From contig NZ_CP035495.1 of assembly GCF_004135345.1 (NCBI RefSeq), forward strand, positions 3,162,001 through 3,226,000: a stretch of DNA of 64,000 nucleotides, in the 5' to 3' direction. The notes under the pieces were generated by a model, which saw only the letters and a list, made by a program, of their open reading frames with translations, did not search any database and was not told the DNA's origin. Source of the DNA: Xylanimonas allomyrinae (lineage in GTDB: Bacteria > Actinomycetota > Actinomycetes > Actinomycetales > Cellulomonadaceae). Below, in pieces: positions 27,462 through 36,952 of the stretch. A program made the position numbers and the translations under genes. Numbering within the stretch: the stretch's first letter is position 1; every line of letters begins with the position of its first letter.

Positions 27462-28649
27462 ATGTCGAGCACACCGAGGTCGGGCTCTGGGTCGCAGGCC
27501 GCGCTGCGGGGCCTGAACACGGCTGCGCTCGTGCGCACGTTGACGGCTGCCGGGCCGCAGCTGCAGGCAGATCTCGCCCGGGTCACCGGGTTGTCGCGTG
27601 CGACGGTGTCCAACATCGTGGGCCTGGAGAGCGCTGCCGGGCGCATGCGTACCGAGCGCGTGCTGCGCGACGGGCGCTGGGGGGTGCGCGTCTCGCTGGT
27701 CCCGGAGGACTGGATCGTCGTGGGTATCGATGTCGGGCGCACGCACCTGCGGGTCGCCGGCTGCGACACCGCTCGCAGGACCTTCGGTGACCGTGAGGTC
27801 GCGCTCGACCAGGGGCACGCGCCGGAAGACACCCTGCGCCTGGCGTCGCAGCTTCTCGATGAGCTCGTGGCCGATGCGGGGTTCGAGCGTGCGCAGGTGC
27901 GCCGGTGTGGTCTCGCGGTGCCCGCGTCGATCGGGCGCGACGGTGCCGTCGTGCAGCAGTCGGTGCTGCGCCAGTGGTCGGGCCAGGATCTCGCGTCGTT
28001 CGCGTCGGGCGCGCTGGGGATCGACGTCGTCGTCGACAACGATGCCAACCTCGGTGCGCTCGCCCATGCCGCGTCCGCTCCGGGGGGCAACGACGGCACG
28101 CTCGTGTACCTCAAGGTCGCCAGCGGCATCGGTGCGGGTATCGCCATCGGGAGCGAGGTCTACCGCTCGACGAGCGGGCTGGTCGGCGAGCTCGGGCACG
28201 TGCGCGTCGTCGACGGCGGCCAGACCTGCTACTGCGGTTCGCGCGGGTGCCTGGAGACCATCGCCTCGACGCGCAGCGTCGTCGCCGACTTCGAGCGGGC
28301 CCACGGAGGGCATGCGGTGCTCGACGACGTGCTGGCGGCCGCCGCGCAGGACGACGCCGTCGCGCTGCGGATCGTCGCCGAGGCGGGTGACGCGCTGGGC
28401 CGGGTGCTCGCGGTCGTGTGCAACCTGCTGAGCCCCGACGTGCTCGTCCTCGGGGGGCCGCTCGCGTCCGTCGGGAAGCCGCTGCTCGATGCCGTCGTCG
28501 CGTCGGCGCGCAAGCGCGCACTGCCCGCGGCGATCGCCCGCACGCGGTTCCGGGTGTCGGAGTTCGAGCCCCGCGCCGAGGTGCTGGGGGCCTGCCTGCT
28601 GGCGCTCCAGGCGTCCGGGATCGCCCAGGGAACGATCACAACTAAATAA
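27462..28649 (+). CDS. ROK-family transcriptional regulator
   Basis: A 395-aa ROK repressor (NagC/XylR type). N-terminal winged HTH (LQADLARVTGLSRATVSNIVG), then the ROK sugar-kinase fold with VVGIDVGRTHLRVAG (phosphate-1-like), VVDNDANLGAL and the zinc motif CYCGSRGCLE. The ATG at 27462 was preferred to upstream starts because the HTH begins soon after it. It directly precedes the ChvE/GguAB-type operon, its likely target. The effector would be a sugar imported by that system (inference). Confidence 0.87.
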   Translation: MSSTPRSGSGSQAALRGLNTAALVRTLTAAGPQLQADLARVTGLSRATVSNIVGLESAAGRMRTERVLRDGRWGVRVSLVPEDWIVVGIDVGRTHLRVAGCDTARRTFGDREVALDQGHAPEDTLRLASQLLDELVADAGFERAQVRRCGLAVPASIGRDGAVVQQSVLRQWSGQDLASFASGALGIDVVVDNDANLGALAHAASAPGGNDGTLVYLKVASGIGAGIAIGSEVYRSTSGLVGELGHVRVVDGGQTCYCGSRGCLETIASTRSVVADFERAHGGHAVLDDVLAAAAQDDAVALRIVAEAGDALGRVLAVVCNLLSPDVLVLGGPLASVGKPLLDAVVASARKRALPAAIARTRFRVSEFEPRAEVLGACLLALQASGIAQGTITTK

Positions 28650-28706
28650 CGCAGCGATCAAATCCGCGTTCAAGACTTGACGACAGTGCTCCTGACTCCA
28701 TAGGTT
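28648..28706 (+). promoter_or_regulatory. promoter and candidate ROK operator of the ChvE-type operon
   Basis: -35 TTGACG (28677-28682), 18-bp spacer, -10 TAGGTT (28701-28706). Immediately upstream an interrupted dyad AACGC-N13-GCGTT spans 28648-28670, starting in the ROK stop codon. A repressor there would cover the -35 side of the promoter. Confidence 0.5.
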
Positions 28707-28775
28707 CCAGACCGTCCGGCAATTGGCGCCGGGATGTCGACGGACCGCGACGATGCGGTCCGAGAGGAGCACGTG

Positions 28776-30329
28776 ATGCGCGACTCGCTCCCCATCCTCG
28801 AGATGCGGTCGATCACGAAGACGTTCCCGGGCGTACGTGCGCTCGACGACGTGTCGATGACGGTCGCCCAGGGCGAGATCCATGCAATCTGCGGCGAGAA
28901 CGGCGCGGGCAAGTCCACCCTGGTCAAGGTGCTGTCGGGCGTCTACCCGCACGGCACCTACGACGGGGAGATCGTCTACAAGGGCAAGCCCGTCGCGTTC
29001 AAGGACATCCGGTCGAGCGAGCACGCCGGCATCGTGATCATCCACCAGGAGCTCGCGCTCATCCCCGAGCTGTCGGTCGCGGAGAACATCTTCCTCGGCA
29101 ACGAGGTGCGCGGAGCGGTCGGCATCGACTGGCAGGCCACGCGCGAGAAGGCCAGTGAGCTTCTGGCCACGGTGGGCCTGCGCGCCGACCCCGACGCCCT
29201 CGTCAAGAACCTCGGCGTCGGCCAGCAGCAGCTCGTCGAGATCGCCCGCGCCCTGTCGAAGAACGTCGAGCTGCTCATCCTCGACGAGCCGACGTCGGCG
29301 CTCAACGAGCACGACTCCGAGCTTCTGCTCGACCTGCTGCGCGGACTGAGAGATCGCGGTCTGACCTGCATCATCATCTCCCACAAGCTCGGCGAGATCA
29401 CCGCCGTCGCCGACGCGATCACGATCATCCGCGACGGGCGCACCGTCGAGACGCTCGACGTCACGTCGGGCGACGTCACCGAGGACCGCATCATCCGAGG
29501 GATGGTCGGCCGCTCGCTCGACGCCCGCTTCCCGGACCACACGCCGCACATCGGCGAGACGTTCTTCGAGGTCGAGAACTGGACGGTCGAGCACCCGCTG
29601 CTGCCGGGGCGGCTCGTGTCCAAGGGGGCGAGCTTCTACGTCCGCCGTGGCGAGATCGTCGGGTTCGCCGGGATCATGGGCGCGGGCCGCACCGAGCTCG
29701 CTCGCTCGATCTTCGGCCGCAGCTACGGGCGCTGGATCAGCGGCACGGTCAAGATCGACGGTGCCGAGGTGCGTCTGCCGACGGTCAAGTCGGCCATCGA
29801 GCACGGGATCGCCTACGTGCCCGAGGACCGCAAGGCTCTCGGGCTCAACCTTCTCGACACGATCCAGGACACGGTCGTCTCCGCCGCGCTCAAGAAGGTG
29901 CGCGTCCGGGGCATGCTCGACGAGGCCCTGGTGCACAGCGCGGCCGAGGGTTACCGCACGTCGCTGCGCATCAAGGCCAACAGCGTCGAGGAAGGCGTCG
30001 TCAAGCTCTCGGGCGGCAACCAGCAGAAAGTCCTGCTGGGCAAGTGGATGTTCCCCGAGCCGGACCTGCTGATCCTCGACGAGCCGACGCGCGGCATCGA
30101 CGTCGGCGCGAAGTACGAGATCTACGGTCTGGTCCAGGCGCTCGCCGACGCAGGCAAGGGCGTCGTCGTCATCTCCAGCGAGCTCCCCGAGCTGCTCGGG
30201 CTGTGCGACCGGATCTACACGATCTTCGAGGGCACGATCACCGGGGTCATCGACGGCGCGGCAGCCGACCAGGAGTCGCTGATGCGGCTCATGACCGGGG
30301 CCGGTCCTGCTCACGCAGGCGCGGCCTGA
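28776..30329 (+). CDS. gguA: multiple-monosaccharide ABC transporter ATP-binding protein (GguA/MmsA-like)
   Basis: A 517-aa tandem ABC ATPase of the sugar CUT2 class. Module 1 has Walker A GENGAGKST, the signature LGVGQQQLVEIARAL and Walker B LLILDEPTSAL. Module 2 has a degenerate P-loop (GIMGAGRTELARSIFG) and LSGGNQQK, as usual for the class. Start: ATG 28776 with GAGAGGAG 6 nt upstream, rather than the ORF opening at 28734. It forms an operon with the permease (51-nt gap) and ChvE-like binding protein. Confidence 0.9.
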   Translation: MRDSLPILEMRSITKTFPGVRALDDVSMTVAQGEIHAICGENGAGKSTLVKVLSGVYPHGTYDGEIVYKGKPVAFKDIRSSEHAGIVIIHQELALIPELSVAENIFLGNEVRGAVGIDWQATREKASELLATVGLRADPDALVKNLGVGQQQLVEIARALSKNVELLILDEPTSALNEHDSELLLDLLRGLRDRGLTCIIISHKLGEITAVADAITIIRDGRTVETLDVTSGDVTEDRIIRGMVGRSLDARFPDHTPHIGETFFEVENWTVEHPLLPGRLVSKGASFYVRRGEIVGFAGIMGAGRTELARSIFGRSYGRWISGTVKIDGAEVRLPTVKSAIEHGIAYVPEDRKALGLNLLDTIQDTVVSAALKKVRVRGMLDEALVHSAAEGYRTSLRIKANSVEEGVVKLSGGNQQKVLLGKWMFPEPDLLILDEPTRGIDVGAKYEIYGLVQALADAGKGVVVISSELPELLGLCDRIYTIFEGTITGVIDGAAADQESLMRLMTGAGPAHAGAA

Positions 30330-30380
30330 GAACCCCCCACCCACCTACCCACGACCAGGAACGGACGAAGGCAACCGACG

Positions 30381-31640
30381 ATGACGGCACTCAGGCAGCT
30401 CTTCAGCGGAGGAGCGCGGCAGTTCGGCATGGTGTTCGCGCTCGTGGCGCTCGTGGTGACGTTCCAGATCACCACGGGCGGCAAGGTGCTCACGCCCACC
30501 AACGCGCAGAACCTCATCAACGGCAACTCGCACGTGCTGCTGCTGGCCATCGGCATGGTCATGGTCATCATCGCCGGCCACATCGACCTGTCGGTCGGGT
30601 CGGTCGCGGCGGCCGTCGGCATCATCGTGGCGCTCGTCATCCGGGACTGGGGCGTGCCCTGGTGGGCGGGAATCATCATCGGCATCGTGTGCGGCGCGCT
30701 CATCGGGGCGTGGCAAGGGTTCTGGGTCGCCTACGTCGGCATCCCCGGCTTCATCACCACACTGGCCGGGTACATGTTCTTCCGCGGCCTCAACCAGTAC
30801 ATCGGCAAGTCCAACACGGTGCCGGTGCCGGAGCAGATCCAGTTCCTCGGTTCGGGCTACCTGTGGGAATGGGGCCCCAACACCGGGATCAACAACTCGA
30901 CGCTCGTGCTCGGCCTGGCCGGGATCGCGCTCGTCATCTGGAGCGAGGTGCGCCGCCGCACGACGGCGCGCCGGCTCGGCGGCCAGCCGGTGCCGACCGT
31001 CGTGTCGCTCGTGCGGGCCGGGACGCTCGTCGTCGTCATCGGCTACCTCACCTTCCTGTTCGGTTCGGGTCGCTACGGGACGTCGTTCCCGGTCTCGGGC
31101 GTGATCCTGCTCGTGCTCGTCGCGCTCTACTGGTTCCTCTCGACCCGCACCATCACGGGCCGGCACGTGTACGCCGTCGGCGGCAACCGGGCTGCGGCCG
31201 CGCTCTCGGGTGTCAACATCAAGCGCACCAACTTCCTGGTCATGATGAACATGTCGGTGCTCTCCTCCGTGGCCGCGATCGTGTTCGTCGGCCGCGCGAC
31301 GGCGTCGGGCCCGTTCGACGGGACCGGCTGGGAGCTCGACGCGATCGCGGCCGTGTTCATCGGCGGTGCGGCCGTCTCCGGCGGCGTCGGCACCGTGACC
31401 GGGTCGATCATCGGCGGTCTCGTCATGGCCGTGCTCAACAACGGGCTCCAGCTCATGAGCGTCGGGTCCGAGCGGACGCAGATGATCAAGGGCCTCGTCC
31501 TCCTGGCCGCCGTGGCCTTCGACGTCTACAACAAGGTTCAGGGTCGGCCGTCCCTCATCGGCCGGATGACCGGTTCACTGCGGCGCTCGCGCCCCGAGGA
31601 GGCAGTGGAAGCTGCCCCACCGGTGCGCCAGACCGTCTGA
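30381..31640 (+). CDS. gguB: multiple-monosaccharide ABC transporter permease (GguB/MmsB-like)
   Basis: A 419-aa BPD_transp_2 family permease with about ten helices (GMVMVIIAGHIDLSVGSVAA, GFITTLAGYMFFRGLNQYIG, YAVGGNRAAAALSGVNI). The large insertion between helices, making it >400 aa, is typical of the GguB/XylH-type multi-sugar permeases. Second gene of the importer operon; it likely forms the membrane channel with GguA-like ATPase for pentoses or hexoses. Confidence 0.9.
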   Translation: MTALRQLFSGGARQFGMVFALVALVVTFQITTGGKVLTPTNAQNLINGNSHVLLLAIGMVMVIIAGHIDLSVGSVAAAVGIIVALVIRDWGVPWWAGIIIGIVCGALIGAWQGFWVAYVGIPGFITTLAGYMFFRGLNQYIGKSNTVPVPEQIQFLGSGYLWEWGPNTGINNSTLVLGLAGIALVIWSEVRRRTTARRLGGQPVPTVVSLVRAGTLVVVIGYLTFLFGSGRYGTSFPVSGVILLVLVALYWFLSTRTITGRHVYAVGGNRAAAALSGVNIKRTNFLVMMNMSVLSSVAAIVFVGRATASGPFDGTGWELDAIAAVFIGGAAVSGGVGTVTGSIIGGLVMAVLNNGLQLMSVGSERTQMIKGLVLLAAVAFDVYNKVQGRPSLIGRMTGSLRRSRPEEAVEAAPPVRQTV

Positions 31641-31713
31641 CCACCCCACCCGCGCGGGGGCTTCCCGCGAGATCGAGCGTCCAACGGTGGACGCACAGTC
31701 GAAAGGTGCAGTG

Positions 31714-32814
31714 ATGAAGAAGTGGAAGTCCGCGCTCGTCGCCCTCGGGGCGATCGGGGCGCTCGCGCTCGCAGGTTGCGGGTCGTCGGAACGTGACGGG
31801 GCGGCCGAGAGCCCCTCTGACGCCGCGAGCGGGTTCGACGCCGGAGCGGCCATCGGCGTCGCTCTGCCGCAGAAGACGTCGGAGAACTGGGTGCTCGCGG
31901 AGCAGCTGTTCAACGACGGCCTCAAGGACGCGGGGTTCAAGCCCATCGTTCAGTTCGCGAACGGCGGCGTGACGGAGCAGCAGAACCAGATCGACGCCAT
32001 GGTCGAGCAGGGCGCCAAGGTCATCGTCGTCGGCGCCATCGACGGTTCGCAGCTCGGCACCCAGCTCAAGGCTGCCAAGGACGCGGGCGTCAAGGTCATC
32101 GCCTACGACCGGCTGGTGAAGAACACGGACGCCGTCGACCTGTACGTCGCGTTCGACAACTTCCGCGTCGGTGAGCTCCAGGGCCAGGCGCTCCTGGACG
32201 GCCTCGCCGCCCGCAAGGGCGCCGGCCCCTACAACATCGAGCTGATCGCCGGGTCGTCCGACGACGCGAACTCGACGCCGTTCTTCGAGGGCGCGCTGAG
32301 CATCCTCCAGCCGAAGATCGACGACGGCACGCTGACCATCGTGTCGGGCCAGACCTCGTTCGAGCAGGCCGCCACGCAGGGCTGGAAGGGTGAGAACGCG
32401 CAGAAGCGCATGGACACCATCCTGTCGGGCTTCTACGCCGGCGACACCAAGCTCGACGGCATCCTCTCGCCCAACGACACGCTCGCCCGCGCGGCCCTGA
32501 CGGCCGTGCAGCAGGCGGGCAAGGACGTGCCGGTCATCACGGGCCAGGACTCCGAGGTCGAGTCGGTCAAGTCGATCGTCGCGGGCGTGCAGTACTCGAC
32601 GATCTACAAGGACACGCGTGAGCTCGTCGCCAAGACGATCGACCAGATCAAGCTTGCGCAGCAGGGGCAGGACTTCGAGGTCAACGACACGACGTCGTAC
32701 GACAACGGCGTGAAGGTCGTCCCCGCCTACCTGCTCGAGCCGAAGATCGTCACCCAGGAGAACGCTGCCGAGGTGTACGCGAACGACCCGACGCTGGGCC
32801 CGCTCACCAAGTGA
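31714..32814 (+). CDS. chvE: ChvE-type monosaccharide-binding lipoprotein
   Basis: A 366-aa periplasmic-binding-fold lipoprotein. The signal peptide ends in the lipobox ALALAGC, with a Ser/Gly/Glu linker. The mature domain has the ChvE/Peripla_BP_4 blocks VALPQKTSENWVLAEQLF, GAIDGSQLGTQL, VIAYDRLVKNTDAVDLYVAFDN (partial) and ITGQDSEVESVKSI. Family members bind arabinose, xylose, galactose or glucose. AAAGGTG before the ATG supports the start. A strong hairpin follows the stop, ending the operon. Confidence 0.9.
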   Translation: MKKWKSALVALGAIGALALAGCGSSERDGAAESPSDAASGFDAGAAIGVALPQKTSENWVLAEQLFNDGLKDAGFKPIVQFANGGVTEQQNQIDAMVEQGAKVIVVGAIDGSQLGTQLKAAKDAGVKVIAYDRLVKNTDAVDLYVAFDNFRVGELQGQALLDGLAARKGAGPYNIELIAGSSDDANSTPFFEGALSILQPKIDDGTLTIVSGQTSFEQAATQGWKGENAQKRMDTILSGFYAGDTKLDGILSPNDTLARAALTAVQQAGKDVPVITGQDSEVESVKSIVAGVQYSTIYKDTRELVAKTIDQIKLAQQGQDFEVNDTTSYDNGVKVVPAYLLEPKIVTQENAAEVYANDPTLGPLTK

Positions 32815-32820
32815 TCCAGA

Positions 32821-32858
32821 GACGGCGCGGCCCACGCAGCGACGCGGGCCGCGCCGTC
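32821..32858 (+). terminator. terminator hairpin after chvE
   Basis: A 13-bp perfect stem GACGGCGCGGCCC / GGGCCGCGCCGTC with a 12-nt loop, starting 6 nt after the ChvE stop. No U-tract. It may attenuate rather than block read-through into the AGE gene 38 bp further on. Confidence 0.7.
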
Positions 32859-32896
32859 GCCTTGCATGCCCGACGAGCGAAACGGAACCTGGCTCG

Positions 32897-34203
32897 ATGA
32901 CTTCCCTCCTGCCGAGCGCGAGCGGCGCCTGGCTCGACGACGAGACCCGACGTCTGCTCGCGTTCGGCGCTCGCGCCGCGCTCCCCGCGGGGGGCGCCGC
33001 CTACCTGGACGACGACGGCCGGCCGGTGCCGGCGCTCGGCGTGCAGACCTGGATCACGGCTCGCACGGCGCACTCGTACTCGCTCGGCGCACTGCTCGGC
33101 GTCCCCGGCAGCGCCGAGGTCGCGGACGCCGCGCTCGCCGGGCTGACGGGTCCGCTGCGCGACGCCGCCCACGGCGGATGGTTCCATGCGCGCGACGCCG
33201 CGGGCACGCCGGACATCGCAGCCGGCAAGACCTGCTACGACCACGCGTTCGTCATGCTGGCCGCGGCGTCGGCGACCATCGCCGGGCGTCCGGGCGCGGC
33301 CACCCTGCTCGACGAGGCCACCGCCGTCTACCTGGACCGGTTCTGGGACGACGACGCCGGCCGCCCCGTCGACGCGTGGGACTCCTCTTTCACGACCCTC
33401 GACAGCTACCGCGGCCTGAACGCCACGATGCACTCCGTCGAGGCGATGCTGACCGTGGCCGACGCGGTGCCCGAGGCCGACGCGGCAGCGTGGCGCGCGC
33501 GCGCGGGGCGGGCCGCCTCGTTCGTCGTCGACCTGGCACGCGGCAACGACGCACGTCTCCCCGAGCACTTCGGCCCCGACTGGGCTCCCGACCTCGAGCT
33601 CAACCGGGACCGGCCCGGCGACCAGTTCAAGCCTTACGGTGCCACGCCCGGGCACGGGCTCGAATGGGCTCGCCTGCTGCTGCACCTGGAGGCCGCCGCC
33701 CCGAGGCGTCCGGCGACCTGGCCGAGACGGCCGTCGCGCTGTTCGACCGTTCCGTCGCGGACGGATGGGCCGTCGACGGCGCGGAGGGCTTCGTCTACAC
33801 CACCGACTGGTCCGGGGTGCCCGTGGTCCGCACGCGCATGCACTGGGTGGTGTGCGAGGCGATCGCCACGGCCGCCGCCCTGCATGCCCGCACGGGCGAC
33901 CCGCGGTTCGCGTCCTGGTACGCGACCTGGTGGGACTACGCCGACCGCTACCTGATCGACCGGGAGCGCGGCTCGTGGCACCACGAGCTGGACCCTGCCA
34001 ACCGCCCCGCCGCGACGGTGTGGCCCGGCAAGCCCGACATCTACCACGCCGTGCAGGCCACGCTGCTCCCGCGTCTGCCGCTCGCCCCGATGCTCGCCCG
34101 AGCGCTGCGCGAGGGGGCCCTGCGCGGCGACGCCCTGCGCGAGGGTGCCCTGCGCGAGGACGCTCCGCCGGAGCGGGCGCCGCACACGAGGACACGGCCG
34201 TGA
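32897..34203 (+). CDS. AGE-family sugar epimerase/isomerase, frameshifted near 33699
   Basis: N-acylglucosamine 2-epimerase (AGE) superfamily (alpha/alpha)6-barrel enzyme. The first frame covers residues 1-268 (QTWITARTAHSYSLGA, GKTCYDHAFVMLAAASA, SYRGLNATMHSVEA, GHGLEWARLLLHLEA). The rest (DLAETAVALFDRSVADGW, RMHWVVCEAIATAAAL, GSWHHELDPANR) is in the -1 frame. Adding one C to the CCCC at 33699-33702 yields 435 aa. The pattern is close to aldose-ketose isomerases of the mannose/YihS kind; with the kinase that follows it could turn mannose into fructose 6-phosphate. The C-terminus has LREGA repeats. Confidence 0.75.
34101..34170 (+). repeat. 15-bp tandem repeat at end of AGE gene
   Basis: Four imperfect 15-bp units around gccctgcgcgagggt encode Ala-Leu-Arg-Glu-Gly repeats at the AGE C-terminus, outside the barrel. 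In-frame and probably tolerant of copy changes. Confidence 0.7.
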
Positions 34204-35131
34204 GCGTTCGCTTCGTCGTGCTGGGCGAGGCGCTGGTCGACGTCGTTCCCGACGGCGCCACCGGCGCCCGCGACCTCCCCGGGGGAGCCCTGCGAACGTC
34301 GCGGTGACGCTCGCGCGGCTCGGGCGCCGCGCCACCCTCGTGACGGTGCTCGCCGACGACGCCCGCGGCCGGCTGGTGCGCGCGTGGGCCGAGGCGTCGG
34401 GTGTCGCGGTGGCAGCGTCCGCCCCGGCGTGCGGCCGGACGTCGACGGCCGCCGTCGTGCTCGACGCGCAGGGCGGTGCGACCTACGACTTCGACCTGAC
34501 CTGGGACCTGCCCGCCGTGGCCGCGACCGGGCAGGTGGCCGGTGCCGGCGTCGTGCACGCCGGCTCGATCGCGACGGTTCTCGACCCGGGCGCGTCGTCC
34601 GTCGAGGAGGCGATGCGGGCCGCGCGCGGGCACGCGCTCGTCTCGTTCGACCCCAACGCGCGGCCCGCGATCACGCCCGACGTCGCGGCGGTGCGCCCGC
34701 GCGTCGAGCGGCTCGTGGCGTTGAGCGACGTCGTCAAGGTGTCGGCCGAGGACCTCGCGTGGTACCACCCGGACGAGGACCCGCTCGACGTCGCGCGCGC
34801 GTGGGCCGTGGCGGGCCCTGTCGTGGTGGTCGTGACGCTCGGCGGCGACGGCGCCGTCGTGGTGCGCGGCGGCGACGTCGTTCGGGTGCCCGGTGAGCGC
34901 GTGGCGGTGGCCGACACCATCGGCGCCGGTGACACGTTCATGGGTGCGCTGCTCGACGCGTTCGCGGAGCGCGGGGCCGTAGGCCCTGCGGCGCGGGAGG
35001 TGCTCGCGGCGCTGACGACGCGGCAGCTTGCCGACGCCGCACGCTGGGCGTCCCGCGCGGCCGCGGTGACGGTCTCGCGCCCCGGGGCGGACCCGCCGAC
35101 GCGGGCGGAGGTGGCGGCGCCCGCACCGTGA
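34200..35131 (+). CDS. PfkB-family carbohydrate kinase (fructokinase-like), frameshifted near 34281
   Basis: Ribokinase-fold sugar kinase. The first 30 residues (VRFVVLGEALVDVVPDG) are in one frame; the main part (SPANVAVTLARLGRRATLVT..., ending with the PfkB signature DTIGAGDTFMGALLDAF with catalytic Asp) is in the -1 frame. One G added to GGGGG at 34281-34285 restores the expected GGSPANVA sugar-binding loop and a 310-aa protein. The GTG start overlaps the AGE stop (GTGA). It sits with AGE as an isomerase-kinase pair; fructose is the likeliest substrate. Confidence 0.8.
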
Positions 35132-35259
35132 CCGCGGGGCCGTCGCAGGCGGATCGTGTGCGGTCGTGGGGGCCGAAGAGGGGCGCCACCGCGGGGTGCT
35201 GTCGACCGCCTCGCTCTACAGTCGTGACCGGAGGGCGTCGAGAAGGGAGGGTCGGGGCG

Positions 35260-36276
35260 GTGGCCGTCACCATGCACGACGTCGCACGGCTTGCCGGCGT
35301 CTCGATCAAGACGGTGTCCAACGTGGTGAACGACTACCCGTACATCCGGCCCCAGACGCGTGCGCGCGTCGAGGCTGCGATCGAGACGCTCGGCTACGAG
35401 CTGAACGTCACCGCGCGCCAGCTCAAGCAGGGGCGCACGGGAATGATCGGGCTAGCCGTTCCCGATCTCCGGGTCCCCTACTTCTCCGAGCTGGCCTACT
35501 CGGTCATGCGTGCCGCCGAGGATCGTGGGCTGACGCTGCTCATCGAGCAGACCGGGCCGATGGGCGAGCGGGAGCTCGACGCGCTGCGCGGGCAGAAGCG
35601 CCGCCTGACCGACGGCCTGATCTTCTCGCCCGTGTCGATGAGCCCCGACGACACGACGCCGCTGGCGGTCACCTACCCGCTCGTGCTCCTCGGCGAGCGG
35701 GTGTTCCAGGGGCCCGTGGACCACGTCACGATGGCCAACGTCGAGGGCGCGAAGGCTGCGGCGTCGCACCTGGTGGAGCGTGGCTGCCGTCACGTCGCGG
35801 TGATCGGCGCGCACCCGGGTGAGGTGGTCGGTTCCGCGGGTCTGCGCCTGAAGGGGTTCCAGGCGGGGCTCACCGAGGCGGGGCTCACGCCCGACCCGCG
35901 GCTGGTCGGGGTCGCGGGGCGCTGGGTGCATGCCACCGGTGCCGAGGCGATGCGGCAGGTGCTCGACACGGGGGCGCCCGTCGACGGCGTGTTCGCCATG
36001 AACGACGCCCTCGCCCTGGGTGCGTTGCGTGAGCTGCACCGGCGCGGGTTCGCCGTCCCCGACGACGTCGCGGTGGTGGGGTTCGACAACATCGCCCAGA
36101 CGTTGTACTCCGAGCCCCCGCTGACGACGATCGACGTCAGCCGCAAGCACATCGCCCATGAGGCCGTGCGGATGCTGATCGAGCGGATGGAGGGCCTCGA
36201 TGTGGCACCGCGGCTGCTGACCGCACCGTTCGAGCTCGTCGAGCGGGCGTCGACGGCGAGACAGGGAACGACGTAG
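35260..36276 (+). CDS. LacI-family transcriptional regulator
   Basis: A 338-aa LacI/GalR repressor. The N-terminal HTH is VTMHDVARLAGVSIKTVSNVVNDYPY and the Peripla_BP_3 sensor domain has VGFDNIAQTLYSEPPLTTIDV near its end. The GTG at 35260 follows AGGGAGG; an ATG at 35272 is possible. It lies upstream of the AraPQ-like importer and glycosidase operon, whose promoter region holds LacI-like dyads, so it is the probable regulator. An arabinose-type inducer is inferred. Confidence 0.88.
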   Translation: MAVTMHDVARLAGVSIKTVSNVVNDYPYIRPQTRARVEAAIETLGYELNVTARQLKQGRTGMIGLAVPDLRVPYFSELAYSVMRAAEDRGLTLLIEQTGPMGERELDALRGQKRRLTDGLIFSPVSMSPDDTTPLAVTYPLVLLGERVFQGPVDHVTMANVEGAKAAASHLVERGCRHVAVIGAHPGEVVGSAGLRLKGFQAGLTEAGLTPDPRLVGVAGRWVHATGAEAMRQVLDTGAPVDGVFAMNDALALGALRELHRRGFAVPDDVAVVGFDNIAQTLYSEPPLTTIDVSRKHIAHEAVRMLIERMEGLDVAPRLLTAPFELVERASTARQGTT

Positions 36277-36439
36277 ATCGAGCCACGCCGCCGTGGGGGC
36301 ACGTCGGCCGCCGTAGGTTCCGACCAGTGCTGGACGCAGCACGGGAACCCGAGGAGGTCCTCCGCATGACGCAGCCGGTCTGCACCCGCCCTGCCGCCGC
36401 GTGCCGCGGCACGCGGGCTTTCGCTCCCGGGGTCACGCC

Positions 36440-36724
36440 ATGAGCGCTTCGGCAGATCGCCGCGAGCCGCTGGCCGTGGTCGCCCTGGCCCTCGCCGTGA
36501 CGGGCGTCGTGACGTTCCTCCTGGTGCCCATGGGTGTCGCGATCGCGCTGGTGCCGACGTTGTGCGTGCTCGCCGTCGCGTCGAGCGTGGTCGCCGTGAG
36601 GCGGATCGGGACGGCCGGCGGTCGGGGGCGCGGTCTTGCGACGGCGGGGTTCCTGGTGGGTGGCGCCTGCCTGGTCGCGTTCGGGACCTTGCTCGTCATG
36701 GGCGTGCTGACGAGCGCGTTCTAG
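36440..36724 (+). CDS. small membrane protein, DUF4190-like
   Basis: A 94-aa protein with three hydrophobic helices (LAVVALALAVTGVVTFLL, VAIALVPTLCVLAVASSVVAV, LATAGFLVGGACLVAFGTLLV) and a short charged N-terminus. The layout resembles DUF4190-type small membrane proteins of actinobacteria. The ATG at 36440 was chosen because the upstream residues are Arg/His-rich non-conserved sequence. It is inserted between the LacI gene and the sugar operon; no functional link seen. Confidence 0.55.
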   Translation: MSASADRREPLAVVALALAVTGVVTFLLVPMGVAIALVPTLCVLAVASSVVAVRRIGTAGGRGRGLATAGFLVGGACLVAFGTLLVMGVLTSAF

Positions 36725-36874
36725 CCGCAGAGGCCGAGCGGGAGGCGCGCCGGACGGCGTGCCTCCCGCTGCCGTGCCGGGCGGTGTCCGTCATGCGCTC
36801 CGACCCGGCGGCGGCGGCGTGCCAGCGCTCCCGGCACATGGCGCCAGACGGAGCGGGCGCGCGGTCGGCCGGGT

Positions 36875-36911
36875 GTTAACGTTCTCGACGTCATCAACTA
36901 CAACGATGTAG
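36875..36911 (+). promoter_or_regulatory. candidate LacI-type operators upstream of the arabino-sugar operon
   Basis: GTTAACGTT (36875-36883) is the half-palindromic core often seen in LacI-family sites (central CG). CTACA-ACGA-TGTAG (36898-36911) is a perfect interrupted dyad. Both lie 40-80 bp before the first permease gene, just downstream of the gap with the small membrane protein. Confidence 0.45.
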
Positions 36912-36952
36912 AACCGGGTAGCGGCTCCCCGCGATCCCGGTCCGGAGGATCG

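Noticed and set aside
26775-30344. 1189-codon open frame on the minus strand across NUDIX, ROK and gguA
   Set aside because: It is antisense to three recognised genes and has the Arg/Asp/His-heavy composition of a high-GC shadow frame. No domain is readable.
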